A DNA stretch of 64,000 nucleotides, taken from NCBI RefSeq assembly GCF_949628265.1, contig NC_088788.1, positions 4,464,001 through 4,528,000 of the forward strand. The letters are read 5' to 3'. The position numbers and the translations under genes are program-made. Each line of letters opens with the position of its first letter. Position 1 is the stretch's first letter. This document shows, piece by piece, positions 25,249-38,335 of the stretch. The DNA is from Cloeon dipterum (taxonomy: Eukaryota > Arthropoda > Insecta > Ephemeroptera > Baetidae). The notes under the pieces are model-generated. The model made no database searches. It saw only the letters and a program-made list of their open reading frames with translations, and was not told the origin of the DNA.

Positions 25249-25544
25249 GTAAGCTATTTTTTATATTGATATAATTTAATATTATCAATTGGAGCTCTAT
25301 TGTATTATTATTTCAGTGCTCCGGTTCACTATGTTACATACTGATCTAGTTGTAAATTTTTTAAAATTTATTACCTGACATTACAAAAAATGAAAAGAAT
25401 CCTCCTTCAACTTGGGAATTTTCCTGAAATTTGTTACATCGTCATCATTTTTGGTTCTTAATCGGTCTTGGCAAAAATGTTATCTCTTCATAATTTTAAT
25501 GAAAATTGAAATATTTTCAGTGGCCTTATAAAGACACCATTAAG

Positions 25545-28500
25545 ATGGCTAGAACAACATCTCTTAGTGGAACAGCATTATCCGTGTTTCCATGGTATTG
25601 GGAATCCAACGAGGTTAATGACGAATTTTACCATTTCTACTTAGCTCGCTACAACAATTCAAAGTCCGAATCGTTCTTCAAAACCTTCAACGAGGCATTT
25701 CCATTCTACATTCCTCTTGGGTAAGGCGCTGCATAATTATCATTTTTAAAATATTTTGAATGCTTCTTGAAATTTCTTTTATGATTTTATTCTCTCCCCA
25801 TTACTCTTTTAACAATTATATGCTTCAGTTAGAATGGTACAAAAAAATTATCTTGTTTATCGAAGTAAAAACTAAAACCCTTTTTGAATTTGCGTCATAT
25901 TTTCAATTGGGTATCTTTCATCTACAAGCTTAATGTTAAAATTAAAATAGACTAAAATGTTTGATTAAAAAAATAATAATTAAAAATCAGCACTTTGAAT
26001 TTACAAATTCAAACTTCTAGCCACCATCAAATGAGCGTGAAAAAACTGCGAGAAACGTACACTAAAGGAAAATATTTGCGGGTGGCAACTAATTTTGTGA
26101 TGAACAACAAAGCCCACGGTCACCTTCTTTGGAAATTCTACACCGTCTTACAAAAGGACAAAAATTATCAGCACAGACCACAAGTGTCTAACAAAAGAAA
26201 TGCCACTTTCTTTTGGGTGAGAACTATCTTTAATCAGCATAAAAAAATACCTTAATCGGCAATAAATTTTTTTAGGAGTCATCTTGGCAATGCTCCGACG
26301 CGCACAGTTTCATTTTCGAGCAGTGGGTGCTGCTGCAATTGCCGTTCCAACCCGTTCTTCTCAATCAGTGGCTCGTGGCCGTGCTCTACGAATCATTATC
26401 CATCGAGCTAGAGTTGATGGACTTCTACAGCTTCCAATTTCCAGAATCGTGCAAAACAGCCGTGGACAAACTGGATTTGATGTGGGTCGATTTAAACGAA
26501 CGCTTGGGCCTCGGTTTCGACTTTCTGCAACACCTCGTTGACAGAGACATAAACTACGCCCTTCAAGAACTCGACTCGATCACGGAAAATATTAAATCGA
26601 TGCTCTCAATCCTGGACTTTTGGTTCACGGAGGGAAAAGGCGTGATTAGAGCCCTGAAGAAGCTGTGTTGGGCTGGTGAAGACACCAAAAGCGCATTGGC
26701 AGCAAAGAGAAAAAGGATGTCGCCGCTGAGCAACAGGAATTTCGTCTACAACCCAGAGTGGTGGACACAGACAGAAAACCGCTCGAGCAAACTATTTGGA
26801 AGCTCCTCTGAAGACGTTTTGCACCGATATCCATATCTCCAGATTGAGAATCGTACGGAAACAGAAAGGGCAAAACTGTATGGACAACTTTTCTGCAAGT
26901 TTCCTTTAGTGGTGGACACTGATACGGTTGAAACATATTTTGAAGGTGTTTCGTTGGACAATGAATTTTGGAATGAGCTGAAGGAAACGTCAAGTATGCT
27001 TATGTGCTCTTTACTTTAAAAATGGGTCTGTTAAAAGTCTACTTTCTATTTCAGACTTTGAATGCTTGCTCGACATTGATGAATGGCAACACGAATCCGG
27101 TATTTTGGGAGCACTTTTAGCCATGAGGAGCAGACTCACATTCATGGAGGCCGCGCTTAAGATTCCAGGGCACTTGAGCAAAGTTACAGAGAAATCACCG
27201 ATGGAGTTTTTCGACATTAACTTTGCAAACGCAACAAGTGATTTAAAACTGTCAGAAATAATTCAAATTCTCGACAAAGTGGTGCCATCAGAAAAGTTTT
27301 CCTTGTTCCACATGCTAGATCAATTGGAAGAATCTACCAAACAGTGCTTGGAACCAAGATTAGAGCTGAATATTTTTACCGACCTCAAGGTTGTGGCCGA
27401 AATCCTGGAGGTAGGCTAGAATTTTCATTATTTTTTTGTTCACTCTTCCAGAAATAATTTTCCACTTGCCAAGACTATGCTTTTTTCCTAAGATTTTTTT
27501 AAATTTAATTCTACTTCACTTTTAATGCTTTGCTGTTTTCGACGATTTTAATATAAAATATGGTTATAACTATTGTCTCCAGAAAATGGTCACCTACAAA
27601 TTCAATGATATATATAACTTCATTGCATTTTTTTAAATTACAAATAAAATTCCTTATGTTTCAGGCCAAAATTCAATACACGGTACTCAAACACATATCT
27701 TACTGCTACAAAGGTCTAGACCACGACGAAGGAGAGCTACACGACTTTAAAGATTGGTTTTTGATGCAGTACTTTCTGCCTTGCTTTGTGGCCTCGCTGC
27801 TCGACCTCTGGGAAAACGAATCGGCGAAGGAGGGTGTGAAGATATGGTACCTGAAGTTTGTGTACCGCCTCATCGAGCTGTATGAAGCCGATACACCTAT
27901 CACCACCAACCATATTATTAAGCAAGCCAACTTTAAACATTTTCCTCTCTTTTGCTCATACTTCGAAAGGAACAGTGCGTTGTTGCAAATCTTCTGCAGA
28001 AAGGTTTCCGATTTTGTTGCAACTGAGATGAGCCGCGGCAACGGCGAGTTCAACCACTATAAAAAATTTTCCCTCAACGACCTCGTGGATGGCATGGCCT
28101 GCGTGAACCACTGTCACCATAGCCGTCAGCTCCACGATAGCGTCGCTCTTTGGAAATTTTTGGTGTTCGATTTTTTCATGAAAGTCGAAAAAACCGTGCT
28201 GGGCATCCCGACGGCAAAGCTGGTGCTCAACCCTCCCCTCACCCCAGAGGAGAAGGTGCAAGAAATGCTCGACTTGATTCAAGTCATCGACCTCAAGGGC
28301 CTACATTCGCCTTGTGTTGACTTCATACAGGACACTTCCTGCATGGCCACCCTGTTGCACACCACGCTTGTGAAGTTATACGAGAGTCAATTGGCAGAAT
28401 ACAAACTGCAAAAGCCAAGTGTGCAGCATACAATGGCAGTCATCAAAGAGAAAATTGAATCTGAAACGAGCTCCCTCACTTCTAGTAACGTTTTAGGCAT

Positions 28501-28933
28501 CCTCTTTCACATTGTCATGCGGTACTCTGAAAAGCTTGACCGAAAATACTTGGAATGTTTAGCAACTCAGGAGCAATCTGCTCAAACGATATTTCGAACG
28601 ACGGATATCGCGTACCTAGACTTCCTCCAGTCGGATGACATGCCAATTCTCAAAAAGATTGTTTCCGACCTGCTCGGGCCTGAATTCAGATCTTGGTACA
28701 TTCTAGCCAAAGTGTCTTGGCAAGAATCTTACTACTTAGCCTTAAATGAAGTCGATGAAAAAGAGGAAAAGGTGGCAGGGTACACCCCAGGTGAGTTTTG
28801 GTACTTCCCTTTGCATCACTGCTGGACATGCGGAACGATTTTAATAGATAACGCATTAATCGACACCTTCGACGTTACTTGCAAAAGTTTCTACTACTGC
28901 TCAATTGAGTGCAATGAAAAAGCCAAGCATTGA
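25545..28933 (+). CDS. Unknown family protein with C-terminal MYND-like remnant, copy A
   Basis: Five coding exons join in phase: 25545-25720, 26021-26216, 26276-26993, 27055-27410 and 27665-28933, giving 904 residues. All introns have GT-AG ends. The start ATG (context AAGATGG) is kept in copy B. I do not recognise the family. The protein is rich in aromatic and hydrophobic helices, with no signal peptide. The most conserved region against the diverged copy C is exon 3, including 'IFEQWVLLQLPFQP', 'QWLVAV' and 'LFGSSSED'. The C-terminus has HC-x2-C, then a single C, then YCS-x2-C and a last H ('HHCWTCG', 'YYCSIEC'). This resembles a MYND zinc finger (a protein-protein interaction module) that has lost the second C-x2-C pair. 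Zinc binding is therefore doubtful. Function unknown; expression from the upstream duplicated promoter is inferred. Confidence 0.85.
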
Positions 28934-29347
28934 AATTTCCAGATGCCACTTTTAAAACGCCTGATATTTTAGATGTATATGCAACTGACTCAACATTAAT
29001 TTTAGACCACTTTTATCTCGACTGTCTTTTTTCCTTCTTGAAATTGAGCCTGTGCAATATACAGAAAAGATGTCAAACAAATCATTCAATGCATAGCTTG
29101 TTTTATGCGTTTATAAAAATGACACGAAGGTATAAGCTATTTTTTATTTTGTAAATCACCTGCCTCTTCGGCTTATACAAAATTCCTTTTGATCAATTAG
29201 TTTTGAAACTAAAATGACTTCAATAATGATAAAAAAACCAACGAAATTAAACACTGCATACACTTGGAAATATGCCAGAAGAAATCAAATTATTTAAATT
29301 TAGTAGAACCCGAAAAATTCATCAAAATAAAATGTGCTTTCCGACAC
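28934..29347. other. 3' flank of copy A
   Basis: Shares patches with the 3' flank of copy B (33626-33980), including 'gatcaattagttttgaaact' at about 29191 and about 33856. The tandem duplication therefore includes the 3' UTR. No clear AATAAA was found close to the stop of copy A. Confidence 0.6.
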
Positions 29348-29767
29348 AAAAATGTTATTTACTATTCTCCGGCTCTTTACCCTCCCTTTGAAAAAGAGAC
29401 CATGCGGCACATTCAAAGTGAAAGGCAACCCTGTACGCATAACTGACCTACCACAGCCCAGGATGGTTTGAGGCAGGTTCGTCGAGGTGGGCTAGATGTA
29501 GCTGCATGCGTCATTTCAGCGCGTTACTTGAACAGCTGTGTTCATCAGGGGAGGCACGACACGTGTCGTTGTCGAGTTGGGATCAGTACTTAATCAGTTG
29601 GTTGTGTTTCACGCGGCGAGGTCAAAGACCCTACTTACAAGCATTGCCATTTCGATCGCGTGAAGTACTCATTTTTGTCTGCGGAAGGCGACCGGTCTCA
29701 TAATTAACCCACTGACAGTGCTTGCAATAATTGGAATCAGCAGCTAAAATATTTATTTGGAACCAAC
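29348..29767 (+). promoter_or_regulatory. Duplicated promoter and 5' UTR exon of family copy B
   Basis: Second copy of the block at 24859-25248, ending in the same donor AACCAAC|GTAAGC (exon end 29767). It carries small indels relative to copy A, for example a few extra bases in front of 'accggtctcataattaac'. The matching acceptor is at 30091-30093. Confidence 0.6.
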
Positions 29768-30117
29768 GTAAGCTATTTTTTATATTGATATAATTACTGT
29801 TTGTCTCATGTTCATGTTACAATTCTTGTTCAACTTATTCGTATCAATCACATTCGATCATATATCACAACATATCAAATTTCATTAATATTTGTATGAA
29901 AACTGTGTTCATAGTGATCTCGTTGTAAAATTTTTAAAATTTATTACTTGACAATACAAAAAATGAAAAGAATCCTCCTTCAACTTGGGAATTTTCCTGA
30001 TATTTGTTTCATAGTCATCATTTTTGGTTCTTAATCGGTCTTGGCAAAAATGTTATCTCTTCATAATTTTAATGAAAATTGAAATATTTTCAGTGGCCTT
30101 ATAAAGACACCATTAAG

Positions 30118-33100
30118 ATGGCTAGAACAACATCTCTTAGTGGATTAGCATTATCCGTGTTTCCATGGTATTGGGAATCCAACGAGGTTAACGACGAATT
30201 TTACCATTTCTACTTAGCTCGCTACAACAATTCTAAGTCCAAATCGTTCTTCAAAACCTTCAACGAGGCATTTCCATTCTACATTCCTCTTGGGTAAGGC
30301 GCTGCATAATTGTCATTTTCAAAATATTTTGAATGCTTCTTGAAATTTCTTTTATGATTTTATTCTCTCCCTTTTACTCTTTAACAATAATCTGCTTGAG
30401 TTAGAATAGTACGAAAAAATTATCTTGTTTATCGAAGTAAAAACTAAAACCCTTTTTGGATTTGTGTCATATTTTCAATTGGATATCTTTCAACTACAAG
30501 CTCAATGCAAAAATTAAAATAGACCAAAATGTTTGATATAAAAAATAATAATTAAAAGTAGTTTCTTAATAATTAGCACAAACATTTTGTAAGTATTTTA
30601 TTTTATTTCTAATTTATTTATATATTAATTTTTTGTTGAATATATTTTTAATTAATAGTAAACTATATATTTGTTTGTATTAAATTATTTTGAATTTGTA
30701 AACTTTTAGCCACCATCAAATGAGCGTGAATAAACTGCGAGTAACGTACACTGACGAACAATATTTGCGGGTGGCAACTAGTTATGTGATGAACAACAAA
30801 GCCCACGATCACCTTCTTTGGAGGTTCTACACCGTCTTACAAAAGGACAGGAATTATCAGCACAGGCCACATGTGTGTGACATAAGAAAAGCCGCTTTCT
30901 TTTGGGTGAGAACAATCTTCAATAAGCATAAAAAAATACCTTAATCGGCAATCAATATTTTTAGGAGTCATCTTGGCAATGCTCCGACGCGCAGAGTTTC
31001 ATTTTCGAGAAGTGGGTACTGCTGCAACTGCCGTTCCAACCCGTTCTTCTAAATCAGTGGCTCGTGGCCGTGCTCTACGAATCGTTATCCATCGAGCTGG
31101 AGTTGATGGACTTCTACAGCTTCCAATTTCCAGAGTCGTGCAAAACAGCTGTGGACAAACTGGATTTCATGTGGGTCGATTTAAACGAACACTTGGGACA
31201 CTGTTTCGACTTACTGCAACACCTCGTGGACAGAGACATAAACTACGCACTACAAGAACTCGACTCGATCACGGAAAATATTAAATCGATGCTCTCAATC
31301 CTGGACTTTTGGTTCACGAATGGAAAAGGCGTGATTAGAGCTCTTAAGAAGATGTGTTGGGCTGGTGAAGACACCAAAAGCGCATTGGCAGCAAAGAGAA
31401 AGAGTGTGTCGCCGCTGAGCAACAGGAATTTCGTCTACAACCCAGAGTGGTGGACACAGACAGAAAATCGCTCGAGCAAACTATTTGGAAGCTCCTCTGA
31501 AGACGTTTTGCACCGATATCCATATCTCCAGATTGAGAATCGTACGGAAACAGAAAGGGCAAAACTGTATGGACAACTTTTCTGCAAGTTTCCTTTAGTG
31601 GTGGACACTGATACGGTTGAAACATATTTTGAAGGTGTTTCGTTGGACAATGAATTTTGGAATGAGCTGAAGGAAACGTCAAGTATGTTTATGTGCTCTT
31701 TAATTTTAAAATGGGTCTGCTAAAATTCTCCTTTTTATTTCAGACTTTGAATGCTTGCTCGACATTGATGAATGGCAACACGAATCCGGTATTTTGGGAG
31801 CAGTGTTAGCCATGAGGAGCAGAGCCACATTCATGGAGGCTGCGCTTAAGATTCCAGGGCACTTGAGCAAAGTTACAAAGAAATCGCCAATGGAGTTTTT
31901 CGACATCAACTTTGCAAACGCAAAAAGTGATTTAAAACTATCAGAAATAATTCAAATTCTCGACAACGTGGTGCCATCAGAAAAGTTTTCCTTATTCCAC
32001 ATGCTGGATCAATTGGAAGAATCTACCAAACAGCGCTTGGAACCAAGATTAGTGCTGAATATTTTTACCGACCTCAAGGTTGTGGCCGAAATCCTGGAGG
32101 TAGGCTAGAATTTTCATTATTTTTTTGTTCACTCTTCCAGAAATAATTTTCCACTTGCCAAGACTATGCTTTTTTCCTAAGATTTTTAATTCCACTTCAC
32201 TTAGTAATGTGCTGTTTTTGACGATTTGGATATAAAATATGGTTATAACTATTGTCTCCAGAAAATGGTCACCTACAAATTCAATGAAATATATAACTTC
32301 ATGGCATTTTTTTAAAATTACAAATAAAATTCCTTATGTTTCAGGCCAAAATTCGATACACGGTACTCAAACACATATCTTACTGCTACAAAGGTCTAGA
32401 CCACGACGAGGGAGAGCTACATGACTTTAAAGATTGGTGTTTGGTGCAGTACTTGCTGCCTTGCTTTGTGGCCTCTCTGCTCGACCTCTGGGAAAACGAA
32501 TCGGCGAAGGAGGGTGTGAAGATATGGTACCTGAAGTTTGTGTACGGCCTCATCGAGCTGTATGAAGCCGATACACCTGTAACCACCAACCATACGATCA
32601 TGCAAGCCAACATAACATATTTTCCTCTCATTTGCTCATACCTCGAAAGGAACAGTGCGTTGTTGCAAATCTTCTGCAGAAAGGTTTCCGATTTTGTTAC
32701 AACTGAGATGCGCCGCGGCAACGGCAAGTTCAATCACTATGAACATTTCTCGCTCTACGCCCTCGTGGAAGGCGTGAAATGCAAGAACCACTGTTACCAT
32801 ATTGAGCTCCACGATAGCGTCGCTCTTTGGAAATTTTTAGTGTTAGATTTTTTCATGAAAGTCGAAAAAACCGTGCTGGGCATCCCGACTGCAAAGCTGG
32901 TGCTTAACCCTCCCCTCACCCCATTGGAGAAGGATAAAGAAATGCTCGACTTGATTAGAGTCATCGCCTTCAAGAACGTAAATTCGGTAGATTTACATTG
33001 TGTGGATTTCATGCAGGAAAATTCCAGCATGACCGACCTGTTGCACACCACGATTGTGAATTTTTACAAGAGACATATGACACAAGACGATGTGCAATGT

Positions 33101-33625
33101 AAGCAGCGTTTACTGGGACACCTCACAGAGAAAATTAAATCTGAAGCTAGCTCCCTCACTTCTAGTAACATTTTCGGCATCATCTTTCACATTGTCATGC
33201 GGTACTCAGAAATGCACGGCCGAAATTACGGAAATTTTTTGAGAAATTTACCAATTCAGGAGCAATCTGCTCAAACGATATTTCGAACGACGGATATCGC
33301 GTACCTAGACTTCCTCCAGTCGGATGACATGCCAATTCTCAAAAAGATTGTTTCCGACCTGCTCGGGTCTGAATTCAGATCTGTGTACAGTCTAGCCAAA
33401 ATTTTTTGGAATGATATTTACTACTTAGCCTTTAACGATGTCGACGAGGAGACAACAAAATTGAAAAGTTACACTCCAAGTGAGTTTTGGCACTTCCCTT
33501 TGCATCACTGCTGGACGTGCGGAACGGTTTCATTAGAATCTAAAGGATTCGTCGAGGTGAAGGACTCTGCTGGCAAAAGTGTCATCTACTGCTCAATTGA
33601 GTGCAAAGAAAAGGTCGAGCATTGA
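30118..33625 (+). CDS. Unknown family protein, copy B (recent tandem duplicate of A)
   Basis: Exons 30118-30293, 30710-30905, 30965-31682, 31744-32099 and 32345-33625 join in phase to 908 residues. The first four exons have exactly the same lengths as in copy A (176, 196, 718 and 356 nt). Parts of exon 3 (about 31435-31680) are essentially identical to A. The last exon differs by substitutions and small indels in blocks, with identical stretches between them. At the C-terminus HC-x2-C and YCS-x2-C are kept, but the lone middle cysteine of copy A is gone, so the MYND-like site is more degraded. An AATAAA lies at 33778-33783. Intron 1 is about 115 bp longer than in A through an AT-rich insertion (about 30560-30690). 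The reading frame is intact, so I read it as a functional gene of unknown role. Confidence 0.85.
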
Positions 33626-34398
33626 AATTTCCACATGCCTGCTATTTTAGATGTGTATGGAACAGACTCAATATATTTAATTTTAGAGCACTTTTATCTC
33701 GAATGACTCTCCTTCTTGAAATTGAGCCTTTGCAATATAGAGAAGAGATGTCAATGTATATATAGCATCTTTTATGCAATAAAAATAATGTCACATATGT
33801 AAGTTAATTTTTTAATTTGGAAATCCTCTGCCTCTTCATCATATAGAAATACCTCGATCAATTAGTTTTGAAACTAAAATAAATTCAATAATGATAAGAA
33901 ACCAAGGAAATTTAACACTGCAAACACTTGGAAATGCAAGAAAATATCAAAAACTCTAATATTAGTAGCCCCCCCCCCAAAAAAAAACGTCAAAAATTAA
34001 ATCTTACCCTTACTCATAATATCATATTATATGTTATTGAAATGTGGAGTGAGAAAGATCATTTTAACCATCTTCAACAGAGTTTCCTTTACTCATTTTC
34101 TTGCTTGAAGAAAAATAAGTGAAATATTTACCTCCCGTGAAATATTTGAAATTGCGAAAGCAAGAATTCTTCTAGTATTTTGTTGAGGGCAGTATACCTT
34201 TTTCGGACCTGAATTCTTTTCTGTTTTTCGTGTTCCCCACCTCCCTCAACAAATACAGCATTATATTGCGACCGCTGCGACTGTGACAATCGTTTCTCCT
34301 GCTCTCTCTCCTTGTAAAATGTAAGAAGAAGAAAAGGTGGTACTGCATGTATTCTGACTTACATTTCACTGATTTTCTATTACATTCTAATATTTCAG
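33626..34398 (+). other. Intergenic stretch and possible 5' UTR of copy C
   Basis: Contains the copy B poly(A) signal (33778-33783), a C8-A8 homopolymer junction near 33970-33987 where similarity to the copy A flank ends, and a possible non-coding first exon of copy C. That exon could end at a donor 'aaat|gtaaga' near 34320, but its start is unknown. The acceptor before the copy C ATG is at 34397-34398. Confidence 0.45.
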
Positions 34399-34401
34399 AT
34401 T

Positions 34402-37400
34402 ATGGCAAATAATGTTGAACGTCCCATCCGCCCTTTGGCCACCTTGCCCTGGGCTGGAAAAGTAAGCGAGGACGTCGAGTCGGTTTTCAAGACGTTCACT
34501 TTGGAGCTGAATGCCTCCGCGGTCTTCGAGAATCTCAAGATTCCAGCGTCAAAGAAAAAGAAACTATTCAGCAGCTTTAATTTCTTCAACAAGGATTTTC
34601 CATTTTATCTTCCTTTAGAGTGAGTCATTGAATTTTCGCGTTTGCCTATAATCTCAATAAGCTTTTCCATTTAATCTAAAGATTCCACCGAATTAATGTA
34701 GCAGAGCTCCAGAAAAATTTTAAACACGGAAGATATTGGGATGTGGCTCTTTACTTAGTAACTATTTGCAATGCCAGTGGAGTCCCCACTTGGAGCAAAT
34801 TCGAATCTCAGGTCAACTCGAGAGACAGCACAATCACATGCAGACCAACCATACCCAAACATTTTCTGACGTCATCGCACAATTTTCCAGTTTAGTATAT
34901 CTCAAGTGTTTGTTTAAAAAATAGCTCCCTCTATTTATTATTTAAAAAAAATATGAAATTTGCCAGATTTAAACCATGACATTGAGGACCTGTTAATCTA
35001 TTCCCTTATAGTAGAGTAAAGACAATATATATAATAATGAATTAAATATATGTTGGAAACATAGGATAAAAGTCACATAAAAATTATATACACGAACATT
35101 CCTACTACTTTGCTAAGCCTGAATTTTGATCAGTTTCCTTCATTTACTTTTACATTTTCATTTTTTTTTTATTAATAAAAAATTGCGATCAAGGCAAACT
35201 TCCCAGGTTATTTATTTACTTATTTTATAATACATTTCTCAACTGCTTCCTCGAATTTCAGAACGGAATTCCTCAGTGCGGGAATGCGAGAGAGTATATT
35301 TTCGAGAAGTGGGTTTTAATCCAGTTGCCTTTTAAGCCCGTTCTCTTCCATCAGTGGCTCGTGGCAGTATATTACGAGGCGATGTCGTTTGAAATGGAGA
35401 TTGCAGAATTTTACAGCTTCCCTTTTCCGGAATTTTGCCTGCCTGCTGTGAACATGCTTGACTCGATGTGGAAAAAACTTAGCAAAAATATTGGTCTGGG
35501 ATTCGACTGGCTGCAAAGGTTCGCGGACGGCGGTCAGGAATTCGTCTTGAGCAGCGGCATGGAACTATTTTTAGAAACAATGAACGAGGTTCTCACGTTC
35601 CTGGAATTCTGGTTCCTCAAGGGACCAGCAGTGATAGTTGAGCTCAAGAAGCTGTGCTGGGGCAACCCAAATAACACTGCCAGCGACAAGATGGTCAAAA
35701 TGAAGAAGGAGAAGCAGCCATTGAATGAGCGGATGTTCATTTACAACTTAGACTGGTGGAAGGCAGATGCTGCTGGAAAGCGCAAGATTTTTGGCTCTTC
35801 TTCCGACCTTCATGCAAAGCACTGCAAAAAATGTGCAAAACCTAAGAAAATTAGGGAAAAGGAGGATAAATTTTGCAAAGAAATTAGATATTTTATCAAC
35901 GTCTCTCAATTTCAAATGGAGTTAATCAAAATACATGCTGATTTGGGGAAAGATGCGGTACTCAAGAAGCTTATCAGAAACTTTAACAATTGCTTACGTA
36001 TGTATATTAGACAAATTATGTTTGATTTTAAACCAACGTCACTTTTTGCGATTTGATTACAGGATTGTTAGAAACGCTCAGAATCCAGCCTAAAGAGTTT
36101 GGAATTTTAGGCACGATTATGTTCATGAAATCCAGAGTCGCACTCGTGGACAGTGTGACTGCTCTTGCTGCACACATGAGCCAACTGTTGGACGAATTGC
36201 CAGCTACAATTTACGATATGAACCTTAAAGCTTGCAAGGATCAAACATTGCAGTGGATTACTTCAAATTTGGAAGTTAAAAAATTGAATAAGTTTAGTTT
36301 GTGTATTCTTTTGAGTAAATTAAATATTGAAATCCTCGGCAATGAAGTGAGAGCAACGCAACCGCCTTCGTTGGAACAAATTAAGGATGAGTTAGAGGTA
36401 TGATCTTTTAATAATGCGCTGGTTAAACATATTTAAATTACAACTAAAATTTTAACAATATATTATAGGGCTGCGCTTTTAGCATTTTGAGCCAAAATTT
36501 ACTTGATATCTGTTTTATTCTTTAAATTTATTTTCGCATCGTAAACGGAAACTTTTAATTAAATTTGGGCAGTAAATATTTTTCTGCATAATTTTCACTA
36601 ATTCGGTGAAACAACAAAAAGCTCAATAGTACTTACAAAAACGATTTTGGTTTCTTAGACCGCGGTTACAATAAACATATAATACATATTGTAAATAATA
36701 TGAAATAAAGCTTTGGAAAATTTGAAGAATAATCATTTTTCTTCATATAGTTGCTCCAGGATTCTTGAGAAACTTTTTTCTCATTTTTCCACATATATTT
36801 TAAGAAAACAATTGAAATTTTACCCTAAAACATTTTGTGAAAGACCAATATTTTAACTTGAAATTCCTCGACTGTCTTTTTTACTGTCAAGTTTTATCTC
36901 AAGGCTCACCACAGTAAAAACCAAAATTAATAATATTTTATACTATAAAGCTTTCAAAAAAAATTTTTAATGAAGAATGTGAAATGCGCAGCATGATTTT
37001 TTTTAATCGTTGAGAATTTAACTTGTTTGATGACTAATTTATTTTTTATTATAATTTCAGCTACGCATACAACAGTTGGTGTTGATGGCCATAAACAAGC
37101 ATTACCCCGATTTTTTGAAGAAAAAACGGCCCTCAAATAAATTGACGGAACCCCCAGGAGATTGGCAAATTGGACAATATATTCTGCCCTGTTTGGTGGC
37201 TTCATACTTCGAAGATTGCTTATCTTTCCCACGCAAAATAGGTATCAATAACCAATATTTTAAATTGATCATCGCAATTCTCGGAAACTATAAGAGCGAG
37301 GGATTCCCAAAATCTTCGTCGCGCTGCGTCAATGACGATATTCGAAGCCACTTGGGGCTGTACCTCTCCATCTCTCATCGTCGCAGCGAGGATTTCATCA

Positions 37401-38335
37401 ATCGCCACATCACAACGATTTTGTCCAAATTTTACGATAAAATCAGTGCCAATAATATGGTGGTGAACAGGGATTCCTTTAATCTAATAGAAAATTTTGT
37501 GAGCGACATTTTGGAGAGACACAAAGAGCAGTCTTTTGATCACTGGATTAGACTCATCTGGGACTTCATCAACAGGATTGGGACGGTTTTGGAGATGAAT
37601 GCTGTTGATTTGATGAAAGTTCCAGAGGACCAAAAGAGAGCTGACATAATGTGTCTGATCAAAACGGTTCATTTCGACTTGGATGATTGCCAGCCAGACC
37701 TCAGCGAAATTGACCTTCTGATCATCACCATAAAAAACTGCACAGAGAGGCATGGAGCCAAGACCAAATTCACCAAACAAATGGAAGAGGAGATAAAAAA
37801 CCAGGCGGGTTTTTTGAATAATAAGCAGATTTTGAAAATTGCCCTTTACTTGGCCTTGGAGTATCCCAAACTGGATTGTTCCACGTTCTCGAATCTTGGA
37901 CAGATTCCACAGCCGAACAAAGCCATCGCCTTGGAAGTAATTTTGCACAGTTTCATCTCTGCAAAAGATCAGTGCTGGGAACTCAAGGAATTTGTTCACG
38001 ACTTTTTTGATGAAGGTTCCTCCGTTTCGTTCAAATTTGCCAACAAGCTTCCAGCATGCTACAAAATTGCTTTAATCCAAATAATAGACGCTGCGTCCAA
38101 AGCAAAGGTACCATTTAACACCTTGTTTTTCCCAATCAAGCATTGCCGAAATTGCACCTCAGTAAAACAGCCGGAATCACCCAAAATATGCTCATTATGT
38201 ACCACTTCGTACCCACAACGGAGCTTTTTCTGTTCACAAACATGTTTATTTGACGCGGCTTGTCTATATCACAATGATGAACATCTGAACTACATTTCAT
38301 ATAGAGAAAAGCAGAATGCAACAATTGAAGATTGA
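34402..38335 (+). CDS. Unknown family protein with intact MYND-like zinc finger, copy C (diverged paralogue)
   Basis: Exons 34402-34619, 34682-34889, 35262-35997, 36063-36397 and 37061-38335 join in phase to 923 residues. Intron positions and phases (2, 0, 1, 0) equal those of copies A and B, which proves common descent although the protein is much diverged. Exon 2 is recognised by homology and begins after 'ctaaag'. Its 3' end rests on a weak donor (CCA|GTTTAG) and is the least certain junction. The C-terminus reads C-x2-C-x11-C-x2-C-x9-FCS-x2-C followed by H ('HCRNC', 'CSLC', 'FFCSQTC'), close to a classical MYND finger. This copy probably keeps the ancestral zinc site. An additional C-x2-C pair ('HCKKC') sits after the conserved 'IFGSSSD' motif. 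Poly(A) signal AATAAA at 38619-38624. Function unknown. Confidence 0.82.

Noticed and set aside
26284-26541. 85-codon plus-strand frame overlapping exon 3 of copy A (also 30973-31284 in copy B)
   Set aside because: Alternative frame of the real exon; the accepted frame is the one conserved in diverged copy C.
37484-37999. 171-codon minus-strand open frame
   Set aside because: Antisense shadow of copy C exon 5, which has consistent splice sites and homology to copies A and B.
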